This document shows positions 43,981-54,800 of a stretch of DNA of 64,000 nucleotides, in pieces; the first letter of the stretch is position 1, and every line of letters begins with the position of its first letter. The notes below the pieces were generated by a model that was given only the letters and a program-made list of their open reading frames with translations, did no database searches and had not been told where the DNA came from. Made by a program: the position numbers and the translations under genes. Location: the NCBI RefSeq assembly GCF_004217135.1, contig NZ_SHKK01000001.1, positions 5,394,001-5,458,000 of the forward strand, in the 5' to 3' direction. Origin of the DNA: Micromonospora violae (GTDB taxonomy: Bacteria; Actinomycetota; Actinomycetes; Mycobacteriales; Micromonosporaceae).

Positions 43981-45144
43981 TCAGCGTTGCTCCACCTCGC
44001 CCGGAGCCGGACGCTGGGTCGGCACCGTCGGGTCCTCCGACTTCCAGTTCGTCGAAGCCGGCGGGATCTCGTCGGTCAGCACCCCGGGCTGCTCGGCGGT
44101 GTCCGAGTCGCGTACCGGCTCCTGGTCCACCCGGGTCGGCGTCGGGTCGGCGCGGTGCCGGGCCGCCCCGCCCTCGGGTCGGGTCACCAGCCACACGCCG
44201 AAGATGACCGCGAGCAGGCCGAGGACGCCAGCGACGATCGGACCCCAGAAACTGATCAGACCGATCTTGAAGCGGTTGTCCTTCACCGTCTCGACACTGC
44301 GGCTGACCGTGTCATCGGTGTAGTTGAAGTCCGCGTCCAGCAGCACGGTGGGGGTGCCGGTGGTGGGGCGCAACTCCTTGTGCTGCTGCTCCCGCACGTT
44401 CACAAAGGCGCCGGTGACCGGGTCCACCCAGACCGTACGGATGTTGCTGTAGACGATCTGGCCGCCGGCCGCGCCGGGGGCGAACTTGCCGACCAGCGTC
44501 TGGATGCTGCTCTCCGGGGTGTTGAGCACCTCGTTATCGATCCGCTGCTCGAAGCGGTACGCCTCAATGCCCTTGATCTTCTCGGTGCCGAGGAACTTCG
44601 CCGGAGTCGCCCGCTTCAGATCGCGGTCGAAAATCTGGTAGTCACGTTTGGCAGTGCCGAACGGGAACTTGTAGATCTGGCCGGTGTACTTCACATTGCC
44701 GACCGGAGTTCCGTCCGCCCCGGTCTCGTTGAGCCACTGCTCCTTCCACGACGCGGCGGCGCCGGAGATCCGGTCGAGAGCGAGTTCGGTGCTGTACTGG
44801 CTGACCACGTCCTGGTTGTCGGTGCGCCTGACCGTCTGGTAGACGTCCCAGATCACCGCGTCGCCCTTGAGCTCCTTGGGCAGCCGGTCCTTGGTGTCGT
44901 CAGGCTGTGGAATGACCTCGACATTGGACACCAGATCGGCCTGCGGAACCTCGATGGTCACCGAGTCGCCAACCCTGGTGATCTTCAGGAACCTGGCATT
45001 CTTCGCCTCGGCGACCGATGTCGTCGGCTCAAGATCGTAGGGGAGCTTGGTCACGGCAGGGGCCACGTAAAACGGCAGCCCGGCCGCGAAGACCAGCAAT
45101 AAGACGCCAAGCCCGAAGAGCGCGGCGCCCACGCGAAGCTTCAC
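43981..45144 (-). CDS. DUF3068 membrane-anchored envelope protein
   Basis: 387 residues. One helix at each end (about 5-27 and 293-321) encloses an extracytoplasmic domain of about 260 residues with LPYDLEPTTSVAEAK and FEQRIDNEVLNTPES motifs of the DUF3068/PorA-like family. The C-terminal 65 residues are a disordered cytoplasmic tail. In Mycobacteriales-type bacteria such proteins are linked to the outer envelope; here the gene diverges from an acyltransferase and lies at the edge of a polysaccharide cluster. Confidence 0.88.
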   Translation of the reverse strand: MKLRVGAALFGLGVLLLVFAAGLPFYVAPAVTKLPYDLEPTTSVAEAKNARFLKITRVGDSVTIEVPQADLVSNVEVIPQPDDTKDRLPKELKGDAVIWDVYQTVRRTDNQDVVSQYSTELALDRISGAAASWKEQWLNETGADGTPVGNVKYTGQIYKFPFGTAKRDYQIFDRDLKRATPAKFLGTEKIKGIEAYRFEQRIDNEVLNTPESSIQTLVGKFAPGAAGGQIVYSNIRTVWVDPVTGAFVNVREQQHKELRPTTGTPTVLLDADFNYTDDTVSRSVETVKDNRFKIGLISFWGPIVAGVLGLLAVIFGVWLVTRPEGGAARHRADPTPTRVDQEPVRDSDTAEQPGVLTDEIPPASTNWKSEDPTVPTQRPAPGEVEQR

Positions 45145-45255
45145 TCATCCTCCTGTAACCTGCCGCCCTACGACCTGTTGTCCGGGGCACCCGATCCTTA
45201 ACATGGCGGGAGGTTACTCCCCGGTCACCTTCAAAGCGACCCCCTGGATGTCCAG

Positions 45256-46521
45256 ATGTCCACAGCCGCCGCGCCAACAGTTTCGGAGCCTTCGGTAACC
45301 GGCCGACTTCCCGCCCTCGACGCGCTGCGAGCAATTGGCGCGGTGGCTGTCGTCGGTCACCACGTCGGGTTCCAGACCGCCGTCACCATGAACACCACCT
45401 GGGGCGGCTGGCTGGCTCGACTGGACGTCGGCGTCGCCATCTTCTTCGTACTGTCCGGGTTTCTACTGTTCCGGCCGTGGGCCCTCAACGCTGCGACGGG
45501 CCGGGCCCGCCCCCGCGCCGAGCGCTACCTGTGGCGGCGCGCGCTGCGGATCCTGCCCGCCTACTGGTTGGCGATCGTGGTGTGCCTGACCGTCCTGCCG
45601 CAGAACAACCAGGCGTCCGTCGGCGACTGGATCCGCCACCTCACCTTCACGCAGATCTACCAACCGGGGCAGTTGCGCTCAGGGCTCAGCCAGACCTGGA
45701 GTCTCGCCACCGAGGTCGTGTTCTACCTGATCCTGCCGCTGGTCGCCGTGCTCGCCGTCGGGCGGTCCTGGCGTCCGGTCCGGACCGTCCTGATCGTCAG
45801 CGGGGGCGTGCTGATCACCGCGGGGTGGCTCACCCTGCTGGGGCTCGGCGGGCTCAACGCCGCCCTGCACACCATGTGGCTCCCCTCGTACGCCGCCTGG
45901 TTCGGCACCGGCATGGCACTGGCGGCGGCGCACGTCGCCCTGCGCACCGGGACCGCGCCCGCGGCCTTCCGGGTCCTGGACGACCTGGCCTCCGCGCCGG
46001 TCACCTGCTGGGCCGCCGCCGTCGGGCTGATGGCGATCGCGACGACGCCGGTCGCCGGACCCCGCGACCTCACCGAGCCGACAGCCGCCGAGTTCGGCGT
46101 GAAGCTGGCCCTGTACCTCATGATCGCGGCGCTGATCCTGATCCCGGTGGCCTTCGGCGGGCCGAGTCGAACCAAGGAGATCTTCGGCAGCTCGTCCGCC
46201 CGGTGGCTCGGCGCGGTGTCGTACGGGCTGTTCCTGTGGCACCCCATGGTCATCGAACTCATCTACCTGGTCGACGACCGACCGCTCTTCTCCGGCGGGC
46301 TGCTCAACACCTTCGCCCTCACCATGGCCTTCGGTCTGGTGTACGCCGCGGTCAGCTACTACGGCGTCGAGCGGCCCCTGCAACTGCTCGGTTCGCAACG
46401 GCGACGCCGACCGTCCGGGGCTGGACCGACGTCCGGGACTCCCGCCACCGACGTGGCCGCACCGGCCACCACACCGTCGACCGTCGCGGCTGGCACGCCG
46501 ATGCCCACGGTCGGCGGGTAG
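45256..46521 (+). CDS. Acyltransferase family 3 membrane protein (OafA-like)
   Basis: 421 residues from ATG 45256 with no ribosome site, possibly leaderless. The first segment LPALDALRAIGAVAVVGHHV has the family R-x10-H core (R25, H35/H36) used for acyl transfer, and about ten hydrophobic helices follow; FFVLSGFLLFRPWAL is the conserved second motif. These proteins add acetyl or succinyl groups to surface sugars or antibiotics. The C-terminal tail is Pro/Thr-rich. Its place beside GT4 and AftD-like genes suggests it decorates a cell-wall glycan. Confidence 0.9.
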   Translation: MSTAAAPTVSEPSVTGRLPALDALRAIGAVAVVGHHVGFQTAVTMNTTWGGWLARLDVGVAIFFVLSGFLLFRPWALNAATGRARPRAERYLWRRALRILPAYWLAIVVCLTVLPQNNQASVGDWIRHLTFTQIYQPGQLRSGLSQTWSLATEVVFYLILPLVAVLAVGRSWRPVRTVLIVSGGVLITAGWLTLLGLGGLNAALHTMWLPSYAAWFGTGMALAAAHVALRTGTAPAAFRVLDDLASAPVTCWAAAVGLMAIATTPVAGPRDLTEPTAAEFGVKLALYLMIAALILIPVAFGGPSRTKEIFGSSSARWLGAVSYGLFLWHPMVIELIYLVDDRPLFSGGLLNTFALTMAFGLVYAAVSYYGVERPLQLLGSQRRRRPSGAGPTSGTPATDVAAPATTPSTVAAGTPMPTVGG

Positions 46522-46612
46522 CGCTCAGCGCTGGCCCATTGGGGCATTGCCGGCCGGCACACCAGCCCCTAATGTGACGCGCGTCGCTAAATTACTTGAG
46601 AGTAGGGTTCGC

Positions 46613-47809
46613 GTGGAGCGTCGCTTCGGCATGCCCGGACACGTGTTGTTCCTCAACTGGCGAGACACCCGCAACCCCGAGGGTGGCGGTTCCGAGGTGT
46701 ACGTCGAACGAATCGCCGCCGAGCTGGTGGCGCGCGGCTTCCGCGCCACTCTCTTCTGCGCCGCCCACAGCCAGGCTCCCGCCGACGAGATCAACGAAGC
46801 GGGCGTACGGCTGGTGCGGCGCGGCGGGCGACACACCGTCTACCTCTGGGCGGCATTCTGTTACGTCGCGGGCGCGCTGGGCATCGGCCCGCTGGCCTCC
46901 CGCCGAGGCGGCCGGCCCGACGTCCTGGTCGACGTCTGCAACGGGTTGCCGTTCCTCGCCCCGCTGTGGGCGCGACGCCCGGTGGTCAAGCTGATCCACC
47001 ACGTACACCGCGAACAGTGGCCGGTGGTCCTTCCACAGTGGGCGGCCCGGTTCGGTTGGTGGATCGAATCGTCGCTCGCCGTACGCCTCTACCGGCGGTG
47101 CCGGTACGTCACCGTCTCCGAAGCGACCCGCCGCGAGCTGGCCCAGCTCGGCGTACCGCCCGAGCAGGTCTCCGTGGTGCACAACGGCACCCCGACACTG
47201 CCGGACACCGACGTCGAGCGGGCGACGTTCCCGCTGCTGGTCACGCTGAACCGGCTGGTGCCCCACAAGCGCGTCGAGGTGGCGTTGCGGGCCGTCGCGG
47301 CCCTCGCCGACGAGCTGCCCCAACTCCGCCTGGTCGTCGCCGGCCAGGGCTGGTGGGAGTCGCACCTGCGGGAACTCGCCACGGAACTCGACATCACCGA
47401 GCGGGTGGACTTCCGGGGCTTCGTGACCGAGGAGGAGAAGGCCGCCCTGCTGGCCTCCGCCTGGGTGGCCCTCACCCCGTCACTCAAGGAAGGCTGGGGG
47501 CTCACGATCGTGGAGGCGGGTTCGGCAGGCACCCCGACGGTGGCGTTCCGGGAGGCGGGCGGGGTCGCTGAAGCGGTCGTCGACGGGCGCACCGGCCTGT
47601 TGGCCGACGACATCGACGACTACCTGATGAAGGTGCGCACCCTCCTGCACCGCGATGAGCTGCGGCGGGAGATGGGCGCGCAGGCCCGGGAGCACGCGGC
47701 GAGCTTCACCTGGCAGGCGGCCGGCGGACGCTTCGAGGCGATCCTCAGGGGTGTGGAGTCGCCCCGCCCAGTGCCGCGGCGGGGCGAGCCGTCCTACCTG
47801 TCGCCGTAA
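46613..47809 (+). CDS. Glycosyltransferase family 4
   Basis: 398 residues from GTG 46613 (ribosome site gagagtaggg just upstream; ATG 46631 is an alternative). Typical GT-B fold: acceptor-binding NWRDTRNPEGGGSEVYVERI at the start, nucleotide-sugar half with VTLNRLVPHKRVEVALRAVA and the E-x7-E motif KEGWGLTIVEA (E293, E301). A retaining hexosyl or pentosyl transferase at the inner face of the membrane. Its end overlaps the convergent DUF2613 gene by 16 nt. Confidence 0.93.
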   Translation: MERRFGMPGHVLFLNWRDTRNPEGGGSEVYVERIAAELVARGFRATLFCAAHSQAPADEINEAGVRLVRRGGRHTVYLWAAFCYVAGALGIGPLASRRGGRPDVLVDVCNGLPFLAPLWARRPVVKLIHHVHREQWPVVLPQWAARFGWWIESSLAVRLYRRCRYVTVSEATRRELAQLGVPPEQVSVVHNGTPTLPDTDVERATFPLLVTLNRLVPHKRVEVALRAVAALADELPQLRLVVAGQGWWESHLRELATELDITERVDFRGFVTEEEKAALLASAWVALTPSLKEGWGLTIVEAGSAGTPTVAFREAGGVAEAVVDGRTGLLADDIDDYLMKVRTLLHRDELRREMGAQAREHAASFTWQAAGGRFEAILRGVESPRPVPRRGEPSYLSP

Positions 47810-47988
47810 ACGGCGGGAGCGTACGGGTCCTTCTTTCCGGCCCGCTTGGCCGCCTCCGAGACGAGCTTGGCCTCGTTCGCGGCCTCCTCGTCGGTGGCGG
47901 TCGCGGCGGCCGAGATCCCGCCGAGAGCCAGGATCCCCAGCAACGCCGCCACCAGGCCAGACACGGCCAGGGTCAGAGCTCTACGCAT
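47794..47988 (-). CDS. DUF2613 small secreted or membrane protein
   Basis: 64 residues from ATG 47988, with ggagg 6 nt upstream. One helix (LTLAVSGLVAALLGILALGG) and a short tail ending APAVYGDR. DUF2613 proteins of this size and ending are adjacent to aftD in mycobacteria, and here the aftD-like gene is 4 kb away in the same cluster, which supports the name. Function unknown; perhaps a small partner of the arabinosyltransferases. Confidence 0.82.
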   Translation of the reverse strand: MRRALTLAVSGLVAALLGILALGGISAAATATDEEAANEAKLVSEAAKRAGKKDPYAPAVYGDR

Positions 47989-48023
47989 GCCAATCCTCCA
48001 ATGGCGAGACGTGCGAGCGGACG

Positions 48024-49769
48024 TTACCACGCGGTAGGTCGCCGGTGTAGTGCCGAAACGGCGGCAGCGATGACCACCAGAAGGGCAGCGCCGAGCGCCG
48101 TCACCACGGCCAGCCGGGCCGGCCCCGAACCGCTCGGTTCCGGCACGGTCTCCGGATTGCGGTACAGCTTCAGGAACGGTCCGTCGTGGACGAGCACCAG
48201 GCCGCCGAGTATCTGCGAGTCCACCTCGCCGGAGACCTCGCGCTGCACCAGGACCCAGCGCACCCCGGTGGTCCAGACGGGCCGCCCCTCGGCCAGCGCC
48301 CGGCGCATCTCGCGGACGCGCGGATTCTCGCCGGCCACCGCGACGTCACCGACCCGGAGCGTGTCGTCGGTCAGCACCGTCCCCGGCAGGTAGCGGGGCG
48401 CAGGGTCCAGGACGACGCGACCAGGGTTCCACGAGTACGCGCGGTAGGCGCTCAGCGGCAACGAAAGGATCTCCCCCGGCTCCTCGTCGATGTGCGCGGC
48501 CACCACCTGCCAGTCCGCCGGGTAACTCACCGGACGAAGCCGGCCGGCACCGCCGAATGCGAGGTCCGGCATCACGGCCACCGGCAGCAACAGCAGCCCG
48601 ACCAGGACCACGCCGGCCACCTCCCGGTCGACCCGGGCCACCAGCCGTTCCGCCCCCACCGCGGCGCACAGCACCAGCAGCAGGGCGTACGGGGCCAGGA
48701 ACTTCTGGCCGTCTCGCAGCAGCCCCGCGCCCGGCACGTGCACCACCGCCCAGCGCAGCGCCGCGTCCCCACCGGGGAGCACCCCGAAGGCGGCGAGAAG
48801 ACACCCGATCCCGGCGAGCACCGCCAGCCGCGCCGCCCCACCCGGCGGCAGCCGACGCCGCAGCAGACCCGCACCGACACCGGCCAGGATCAGCACCACC
48901 AGGGTCGCCACCGGCACCAACGGCGTGGCGCGACTGGCAGGTGTGGCCTGCGCGCTCCAGACGCCGCCGGTGCCGGCCAGCGCCACCAGCGGACCGGCCC
49001 AGTTCTCCGCCCGCGCCGCGAACGCCGCCACCCCCGCCGGGTCGGAGGAACCTCCGGCACCGGTGACCAGGGCGGCGACCACCCATGGGGCGTTGAGCAC
49101 CCCGACCGCGGCCACCGCCTGCCGGGACCTGATCGGATGCATCCGCTGCGACACCAGCGGCGACCGAGGCGCGCGCATCCGGTCCGACGTCAGCACCAGC
49201 ACCGTGCCCAACGCGATCAACCCGCCGGTCGGCGTGATGGCGGCGGGCGCCGCCGCGAGCACCACCCGGGCGAGCGCGCCGTCGCGCCCCGCCCGCAGGT
49301 TCAGCGCCGCCCGCACCAGCCAGGGCAACGCGGCGTACGCGAGCAGCAGCCCCCACTGCCCGATCAGCAGCCGCTCGGCGAGGTACGGGGTCCACGCGTA
49401 CGCCAACGCGGCGAACAGCCGCACCGCGCGCCGGTCGGTCGGCACCAACCGGCCGGCGCCGACCGCGGCCAGGAAGATCGCCCCGGCGAGCGCCACCCGC
49501 TGCACCAACCAACCCGGCACGAGGTGGGTGACCAGCGAGACCAACGCGTCCATCGGCACCGCCCGGGGCAGACTCTGCGCCGGGGCGACGAGATCCCAGG
49601 TCAACGGCTGCCGGGGTACGAACACCAGGTCGTACAGCAACGCGTAACCGGGTGCCGCCAGCGGGGCCAGCACCAGCACCGTGACCGCCGCCGCCACCGC
49701 GTACAGCGGCAGCGTGTCACGCGACCGTCGGACCGGGGTGGCCCCGACGCCGTCGGTCGGCTCAACCAT
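48024..49769 (-). CDS. GT-C-like membrane protein resembling the AftD N-terminal module
   Basis: 581 residues, 11-13 helices. Between helices 1 and 2, PAQSLPRAVPMDALVSLVTH, then VPGWLVQRVALAGAIFLAA, then AALAYAWTPYLAERLLIGQW and AYAALPWLVRAALNL. The AftD protein in this cluster shows the same succession: APWVVQRLWWALLF, AFALSPRILTQLGWSS, APWVLIPLVGL. I infer that it is a short relative of the arabinosyltransferase module without the later carbohydrate-binding domains. Starts directly after the stop of the gene at 49770. Confidence 0.78.
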   Translation of the reverse strand: MVEPTDGVGATPVRRSRDTLPLYAVAAAVTVLVLAPLAAPGYALLYDLVFVPRQPLTWDLVAPAQSLPRAVPMDALVSLVTHLVPGWLVQRVALAGAIFLAAVGAGRLVPTDRRAVRLFAALAYAWTPYLAERLLIGQWGLLLAYAALPWLVRAALNLRAGRDGALARVVLAAAPAAITPTGGLIALGTVLVLTSDRMRAPRSPLVSQRMHPIRSRQAVAAVGVLNAPWVVAALVTGAGGSSDPAGVAAFAARAENWAGPLVALAGTGGVWSAQATPASRATPLVPVATLVVLILAGVGAGLLRRRLPPGGAARLAVLAGIGCLLAAFGVLPGGDAALRWAVVHVPGAGLLRDGQKFLAPYALLLVLCAAVGAERLVARVDREVAGVVLVGLLLLPVAVMPDLAFGGAGRLRPVSYPADWQVVAAHIDEEPGEILSLPLSAYRAYSWNPGRVVLDPAPRYLPGTVLTDDTLRVGDVAVAGENPRVREMRRALAEGRPVWTTGVRWVLVQREVSGEVDSQILGGLVLVHDGPFLKLYRNPETVPEPSGSGPARLAVVTALGAALLVVIAAAVSALHRRPTAW

Positions 49770-51653
49770 TCACGATGCCGGCACCACCCGGCCGACGGTG
49801 ATCAGTTGGGTGCACACTCCGACCCCGGGCGTCCGCACGGTGACCTCGACGGCATCCCCGGAACCCTCCAGCAGGAAGAACAGGTCGTTCAACCCGCGCC
49901 GCAGGGTGATCTCCCGGGTGGCGTCGCCGAGCCGGAACAGCGCCGTCGAGTCACCCGAGCTGAGGTAGCCGAAGTGCACGACGTACGGCCACTCCACCAG
50001 GTACCCGTCCAACGGGATCCGGGTGGGCCGACCGCCCTCCGCCAGGTGCCCGCAGCCGTCCACCGGGCCGGGCAGGACCTTCCTCCCCTCGACCACCACC
50101 GGACGGATCCGGCCGAGGTCGTCGAACGTCGACGGTTTCGCAGCCTCGGTCACGAAGGTGGGCCGCCGCTCGGCCGGGCGGAAGAAGTGCGACTGGAGAT
50201 TGTCCGGCCAGAAATAGCTGGCGATGACGCGTTCGGGGACGGTGTTGTCCAGGAAGACGGTGCCCGGCGGCGCGGCGGCGAGCTCGGCCTGCGCCGTCGC
50301 GAGGTATTCCCGCCCGTACTTCGTACTCCAGTTGTCCCCGAAACGGGCCGTGCTCCACAGGGCGCCCACACCGATGGTCGCCAGCACGACGATCATCGAA
50401 ACCAGGCCCACCGCGAAGGCCCCCGGCTCCCGCAGAACCGTCGGCACCGGCCACGCCGACACCTCGTCCTCATCGGTGTCCCTGATCCCCAGCAGGGCCG
50501 CGCCGACACAGATCGCGGCGACCAGCACCACGTCGGCGACGTACCGGGGGACGAGACCGATCAGCGGGCCGAGCGGCGCACCAAGCCGGGTCACGGCGAA
50601 GAGCGCGGTGACCAGCCCGAGGTAGGAGATGAGCAGCAGCCAGGCCCGGCCGGCCGACGGACGCCGCCGGACGGTCACCACCACGAGCGTCGCCAACACC
50701 GCCCAGGACAACCACTTGGCGATGTCGTACGGGTCGACGAGCGGGGGGCCGTCCCCGGCGTAGGACCACCGCCAGGGGCCGCCGAGCAGACCCGGCACCA
50801 CGGTCTTGCCGACCAGGTCACCGAGGAAGGCGAGGACCTGACCGACCGAGGGTGGGTCGCTCAGTTCACCCGAGGGACGGGTCAGGTAGAACGCCAGGTA
50901 CCCGCCCGACAGCGCGGTGAGCAGCAGCCAGGCCGGCCAGTGCCGACGGATCGCCGTCACCAGGCTGCGCCACACCCCACCGGACGTGAAGAGGAAGACG
51001 GTCAGCAGGAACAGCAACGGCACGATCAGCAGCGACTTGGTGTCGAAGAGCAGGCCGAACAACACCCAGAACGCGACCATCACCAGGTGCCGCAGGCGAC
51101 CGGTCCGCACGTACCGGACCTGGGCCGCCACCGCCAGCACCAGGGCCAACTGCATCGGCAGCACGAGCAGCCCGACCAACCACAGCGAGGAGACCTCAAG
51201 CGTCAGCGGGCTGAACACGAACAGGCACAGCGGGATGAGCAGGCCCCAGCCGGGCCGGAGCAGCGCACGCAGCAGCCGGTACACGGCGATCCCGGTCGCC
51301 GCCTGGCCAACTGCCAGCAGCAACACCCACGGCCAGGTGGCGAAGGCCGCCGCCCGCACCATCACCCACGCCACCAACAGCCCGCCGGGCATGAGGTGGT
51401 TGTTGAACGTCCGCAGGAGATAGTCCGGATCCAGCCCGGTGTCGAGAACCTGGGCGGCGATGACGAACTCGTCCTGCGAGAACCAGCCCCGGCTGGCGAG
51501 GCCGGCGCGCCAGGCGACGGAGACGGCGATGAGGGCGATCGCCACGGCCCGGATCGGGTCGGCGCGCAGCCATCGGCCGATCGGCCCCGGCCCGTCGCCA
51601 CCGGACGCGACGCGTTCCGGATGCGACTCGACCTCAGCTTCTGGCATTGACAT
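49770..51653 (-). CDS. GT-C-type integral membrane glycosyltransferase
   Basis: 627 residues from ATG 51653 (ATG 51647 is a possible alternative; ribosome site is weak). The first outer loop carries RGWFSQDEFVIAAQVLDTGL, an acidic D-E motif as in GT-C catalytic loops, followed by about ten helices and an extracellular C-terminal domain of about 190 residues (VFLDNTVPERVIASYFWPDN and following). It probably uses polyprenyl-phosphate sugars to extend a wall polymer. It diverges from the aftD gene by 161 nt. Confidence 0.78.
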   Translation of the reverse strand: MSMPEAEVESHPERVASGGDGPGPIGRWLRADPIRAVAIALIAVSVAWRAGLASRGWFSQDEFVIAAQVLDTGLDPDYLLRTFNNHLMPGGLLVAWVMVRAAAFATWPWVLLLAVGQAATGIAVYRLLRALLRPGWGLLIPLCLFVFSPLTLEVSSLWLVGLLVLPMQLALVLAVAAQVRYVRTGRLRHLVMVAFWVLFGLLFDTKSLLIVPLLFLLTVFLFTSGGVWRSLVTAIRRHWPAWLLLTALSGGYLAFYLTRPSGELSDPPSVGQVLAFLGDLVGKTVVPGLLGGPWRWSYAGDGPPLVDPYDIAKWLSWAVLATLVVVTVRRRPSAGRAWLLLISYLGLVTALFAVTRLGAPLGPLIGLVPRYVADVVLVAAICVGAALLGIRDTDEDEVSAWPVPTVLREPGAFAVGLVSMIVVLATIGVGALWSTARFGDNWSTKYGREYLATAQAELAAAPPGTVFLDNTVPERVIASYFWPDNLQSHFFRPAERRPTFVTEAAKPSTFDDLGRIRPVVVEGRKVLPGPVDGCGHLAEGGRPTRIPLDGYLVEWPYVVHFGYLSSGDSTALFRLGDATREITLRRGLNDLFFLLEGSGDAVEVTVRTPGVGVCTQLITVGRVVPAS

Positions 51654-51814
51654 GGTCGGCAGCCTGCCACACGCTTACACGCCGTGGGGACGGCCGTTCT
51701 CCCGATAACGCCACCGCAGCGCCCCTGGTCGCCCGTCCGTGCCCGGTCCGGACAACGCCGCGCGACAGTCGTCAGCTGCAGGTGCGCGTCCGGCCGGTGC
51801 AGACAGGAGCCGAC

Positions 51815-54800
51815 ATGCGTGCAGAGGTGGCCAGTGACGCCGATCCAGGGTCCAGCCGTAGCCGGCACACGGCCCGCCGGTTTCGGCACCTGGTCATCTG
51901 CATCGCCCTCACCGCCCTCGCCTTTCAGCAGGCCCCCGGCCAGGTCGTTCCCGACACCAAGGTCGACCTGAACGTCAACCCCGCCGGGTGGCTGCTTCGT
52001 TCGCTGCACCTCTGGGATCCCACCGGCACCTTCGGCCAGCTCCAGAACCAGGCGTACGGATATCTCTGGCCGATGGGCCCGTTCTTCCTGCTCGGATCGG
52101 AGGCTGGTCTCGCGCCGTGGGTGGTGCAGCGGCTGTGGTGGGCCCTGCTCTTCTGCGTCGCCTACCTCGGCGCGGTACGGCTGGCCGGCAGGCTCGGCAT
52201 CGGCACGCCCGCCGGCCGCATGATCGCCGGCGTCGCCTTCGCCCTGTCACCCCGCATCCTCACCCAACTCGGCTGGTCGTCGGTGGAGGCCTGGCCCAGC
52301 GCCGTCGCCCCCTGGGTCCTCATCCCGCTGGTCGGCCTCGCCGCCGGCACGAACCTGCGGCGTGCTGTCGCCGGGTCGGCCGTCGCGGTCGCCTGCGCCG
52401 GTGGGGTCAACGCCACGGCCGTTTTCGCGGTGGTGCCACTCGCCCTGCTCTGGCTCGGCACCCTCCAGCCCGTACGCCGCCGCGTCACCGCCCTCGCCGC
52501 CTGGTGTGGCGCGGTGGCCCTGGCCACCGCCTGGTGGCTGATCCCGCTGCTGGTGCTCGGCCGATACAGCCCTCCCTTCCTGGACTACATCGAGACCGCC
52601 CGACACACCACAAGCGTCACCGACGCGGTGACCACTCTGCGCGGTGCCTCCTACTGGGTCGCCTACCTGGCCTCACCGTTCGGACCGACGATCCCGTCCG
52701 GGGCGCGACTCGCCAACGAGACGGTCCTGGTCGCCGCCACCCTGGCGGTCGCCGCCCTCGGCGTCCTCGGGCTGTCCCGACGCGGGATGCCACACCGCCG
52801 GTTCCTCGTCACCGGTGTGGTGCTCGGCGTCGCACTCGTCGGTCTCGGGCACGCCAGTGACCTGCCGAACATCCTCGCCGGGCCGCAGCGGGAGTTCCTC
52901 GACGGTCTCGGCGCACCGTTGCGCAACGTGCACAAGTTCGACGTCCTGCTCCGCCTCCCCCTGTGCCTGGGCATGGCACACCTGATCGGCCTGGCCGTCC
53001 GGGCGGCGCGCACCGCGCCCGCGCAGCACCGTCCGCGAACCGTCACCCGCGCCTGGCTGACCGCCGGTGCCGCCATGGTGGCCGTCACGGCGGTCGCCAC
53101 GCCCGCGCTCGCCGGCGGTCTCGCCACACCGGGCAGTGTCAAGGAGGTGCCCGGCTACTGGCACGAGGCCGCCGACTGGCTCGACGCGAACACCGGGCGC
53201 GGGCGGGTGCTCGTCGTGCCCGGGGCCCGCTTCCCGTCGTACGACTGGGGCAGCACCACCGACGAGATCACCCAGCCGCTGCTCAACAGCCGGTGGGCGG
53301 TGCGCAACGCCATCCCGTTCACCCCACCGACCACGATCCGGCTGCTGGACGTCATCGAGTCGACGCTCGCCACCGGCTCCGGGTCGACCGGCCTGGCGGA
53401 CCTGCTGGCCCGATCCGGGATCAGCCACGTCCTGTTCCGGGCCGACCTCGACCACGGCCGCTCGGACACGGCCCGCCCGGCGGTGGTCCGTCAGGCGCTG
53501 GAGCGCTCACCCGGATTGACCCTCGCCACCTCCTTCGGCCCTCTCCGCGGCGGGCCCTCGTCCCCCGACCAGTTCCGCGACCATGGGCTCGACGTGCCCG
53601 TCCGGGCGTTGGAGGTCTACCGGGTCGACCGGCCGGTCGACCCGGTGGTCGCCTACGACAGCACCGACGTGACCACCGTGGTGGGCGGCCCCGAATCACT
53701 CCTCGATCTCGCCGCGACGGGGCAGCTCGGCTCGGCGCCCACCGTCCTGGCCGGCGACGCACCGACCGCCGGCGTCGGCGGGCCGGTGGCGATGACCGAC
53801 GGGCTGCGTCGACGCGACGTGTCGTTCGGCGGGCTGCGCGACAACACCTCCCAGACGCTGACCGCCGACGACACCTTCGAGGTCGCCGCGCCCGCCCACG
53901 ACTACCTGCCCGAGTGGGGGGCGGAGCACTCCACGGTCGCCCGCTTCGAGGGCATCAGCGCGATCCGCACCTCCACCGCCCGCTCGCAGGTGGACTCCCC
54001 CGGCGGTGCCCGCCCGGAGCACCAGCCGTACGCGGCCATGGACGGCAACCAGGCGACCTCCTGGCAGTCCGCCCCGTACGCGCCGAGCGACCGTCAGTGG
54101 ATCGAGGTGGGCCTCGCCAACCCGACGACGGTCACCCGGGTCGAGGTGTGGTTCGACCTGAAAGCCGATGCCCTGCCCACGACGGTCACCGTCAGCGCCG
54201 GGTACGAGAGCAGCACCGTCGAACAGTTCACCGATCACATGGTGTTCGAGCTGCCCGGCGTCCACGCCACCCGGGAAGTCCGGGTCTCCGTCGACGGGGC
54301 GTACGACCTCCGTCCGTTCGGAAACGGCTCGGTCGGCATCGCCGAGATCAAGATTCCGGGCATCCGCACCAGCCGCACCCTGGTCCTCCCCGCCGCACCG
54401 GTGACCGACCGGCCGGCGACCGTCGTCGTGTCGGCAGCACCCACCACCCCGGCCTGCTTCACCGTCGACGGGCACCCGCGCTGCTCCACCGACGCCATCC
54501 GTGGTTCCGAGGACGGGTCCACCATCGACCGGACCCTGACCCTGCCGGCGGCCGGGGCGTACGACGCCAAGCTGTGGGCACGCCCGACGGCCGGCCCCGA
54601 GTTGAACGACGCCCTCGACAAGCTGGTGACCGACGCGCAGCCGCTGCGCCTCGCGGCGCAGATCAGCGCCTCCTCGACGGCCGTGCCCGACCCGACCGGC
54701 CGGGCCGGCGCGGCGCTCGACGGGAACCCGGCCACCAGTTGGTCACCGGCGACCGACGACGAAGCACCGATCCTGCGGCTCAAGTGGCTCAAGCGGCAGA

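Noticed and set aside
48186..51650. A 1154-codon frame opposite the two GT-C membrane genes
   Set aside because: Composition dominated by Q, R, H, G and P; the minus-strand proteins have clear membrane helices.
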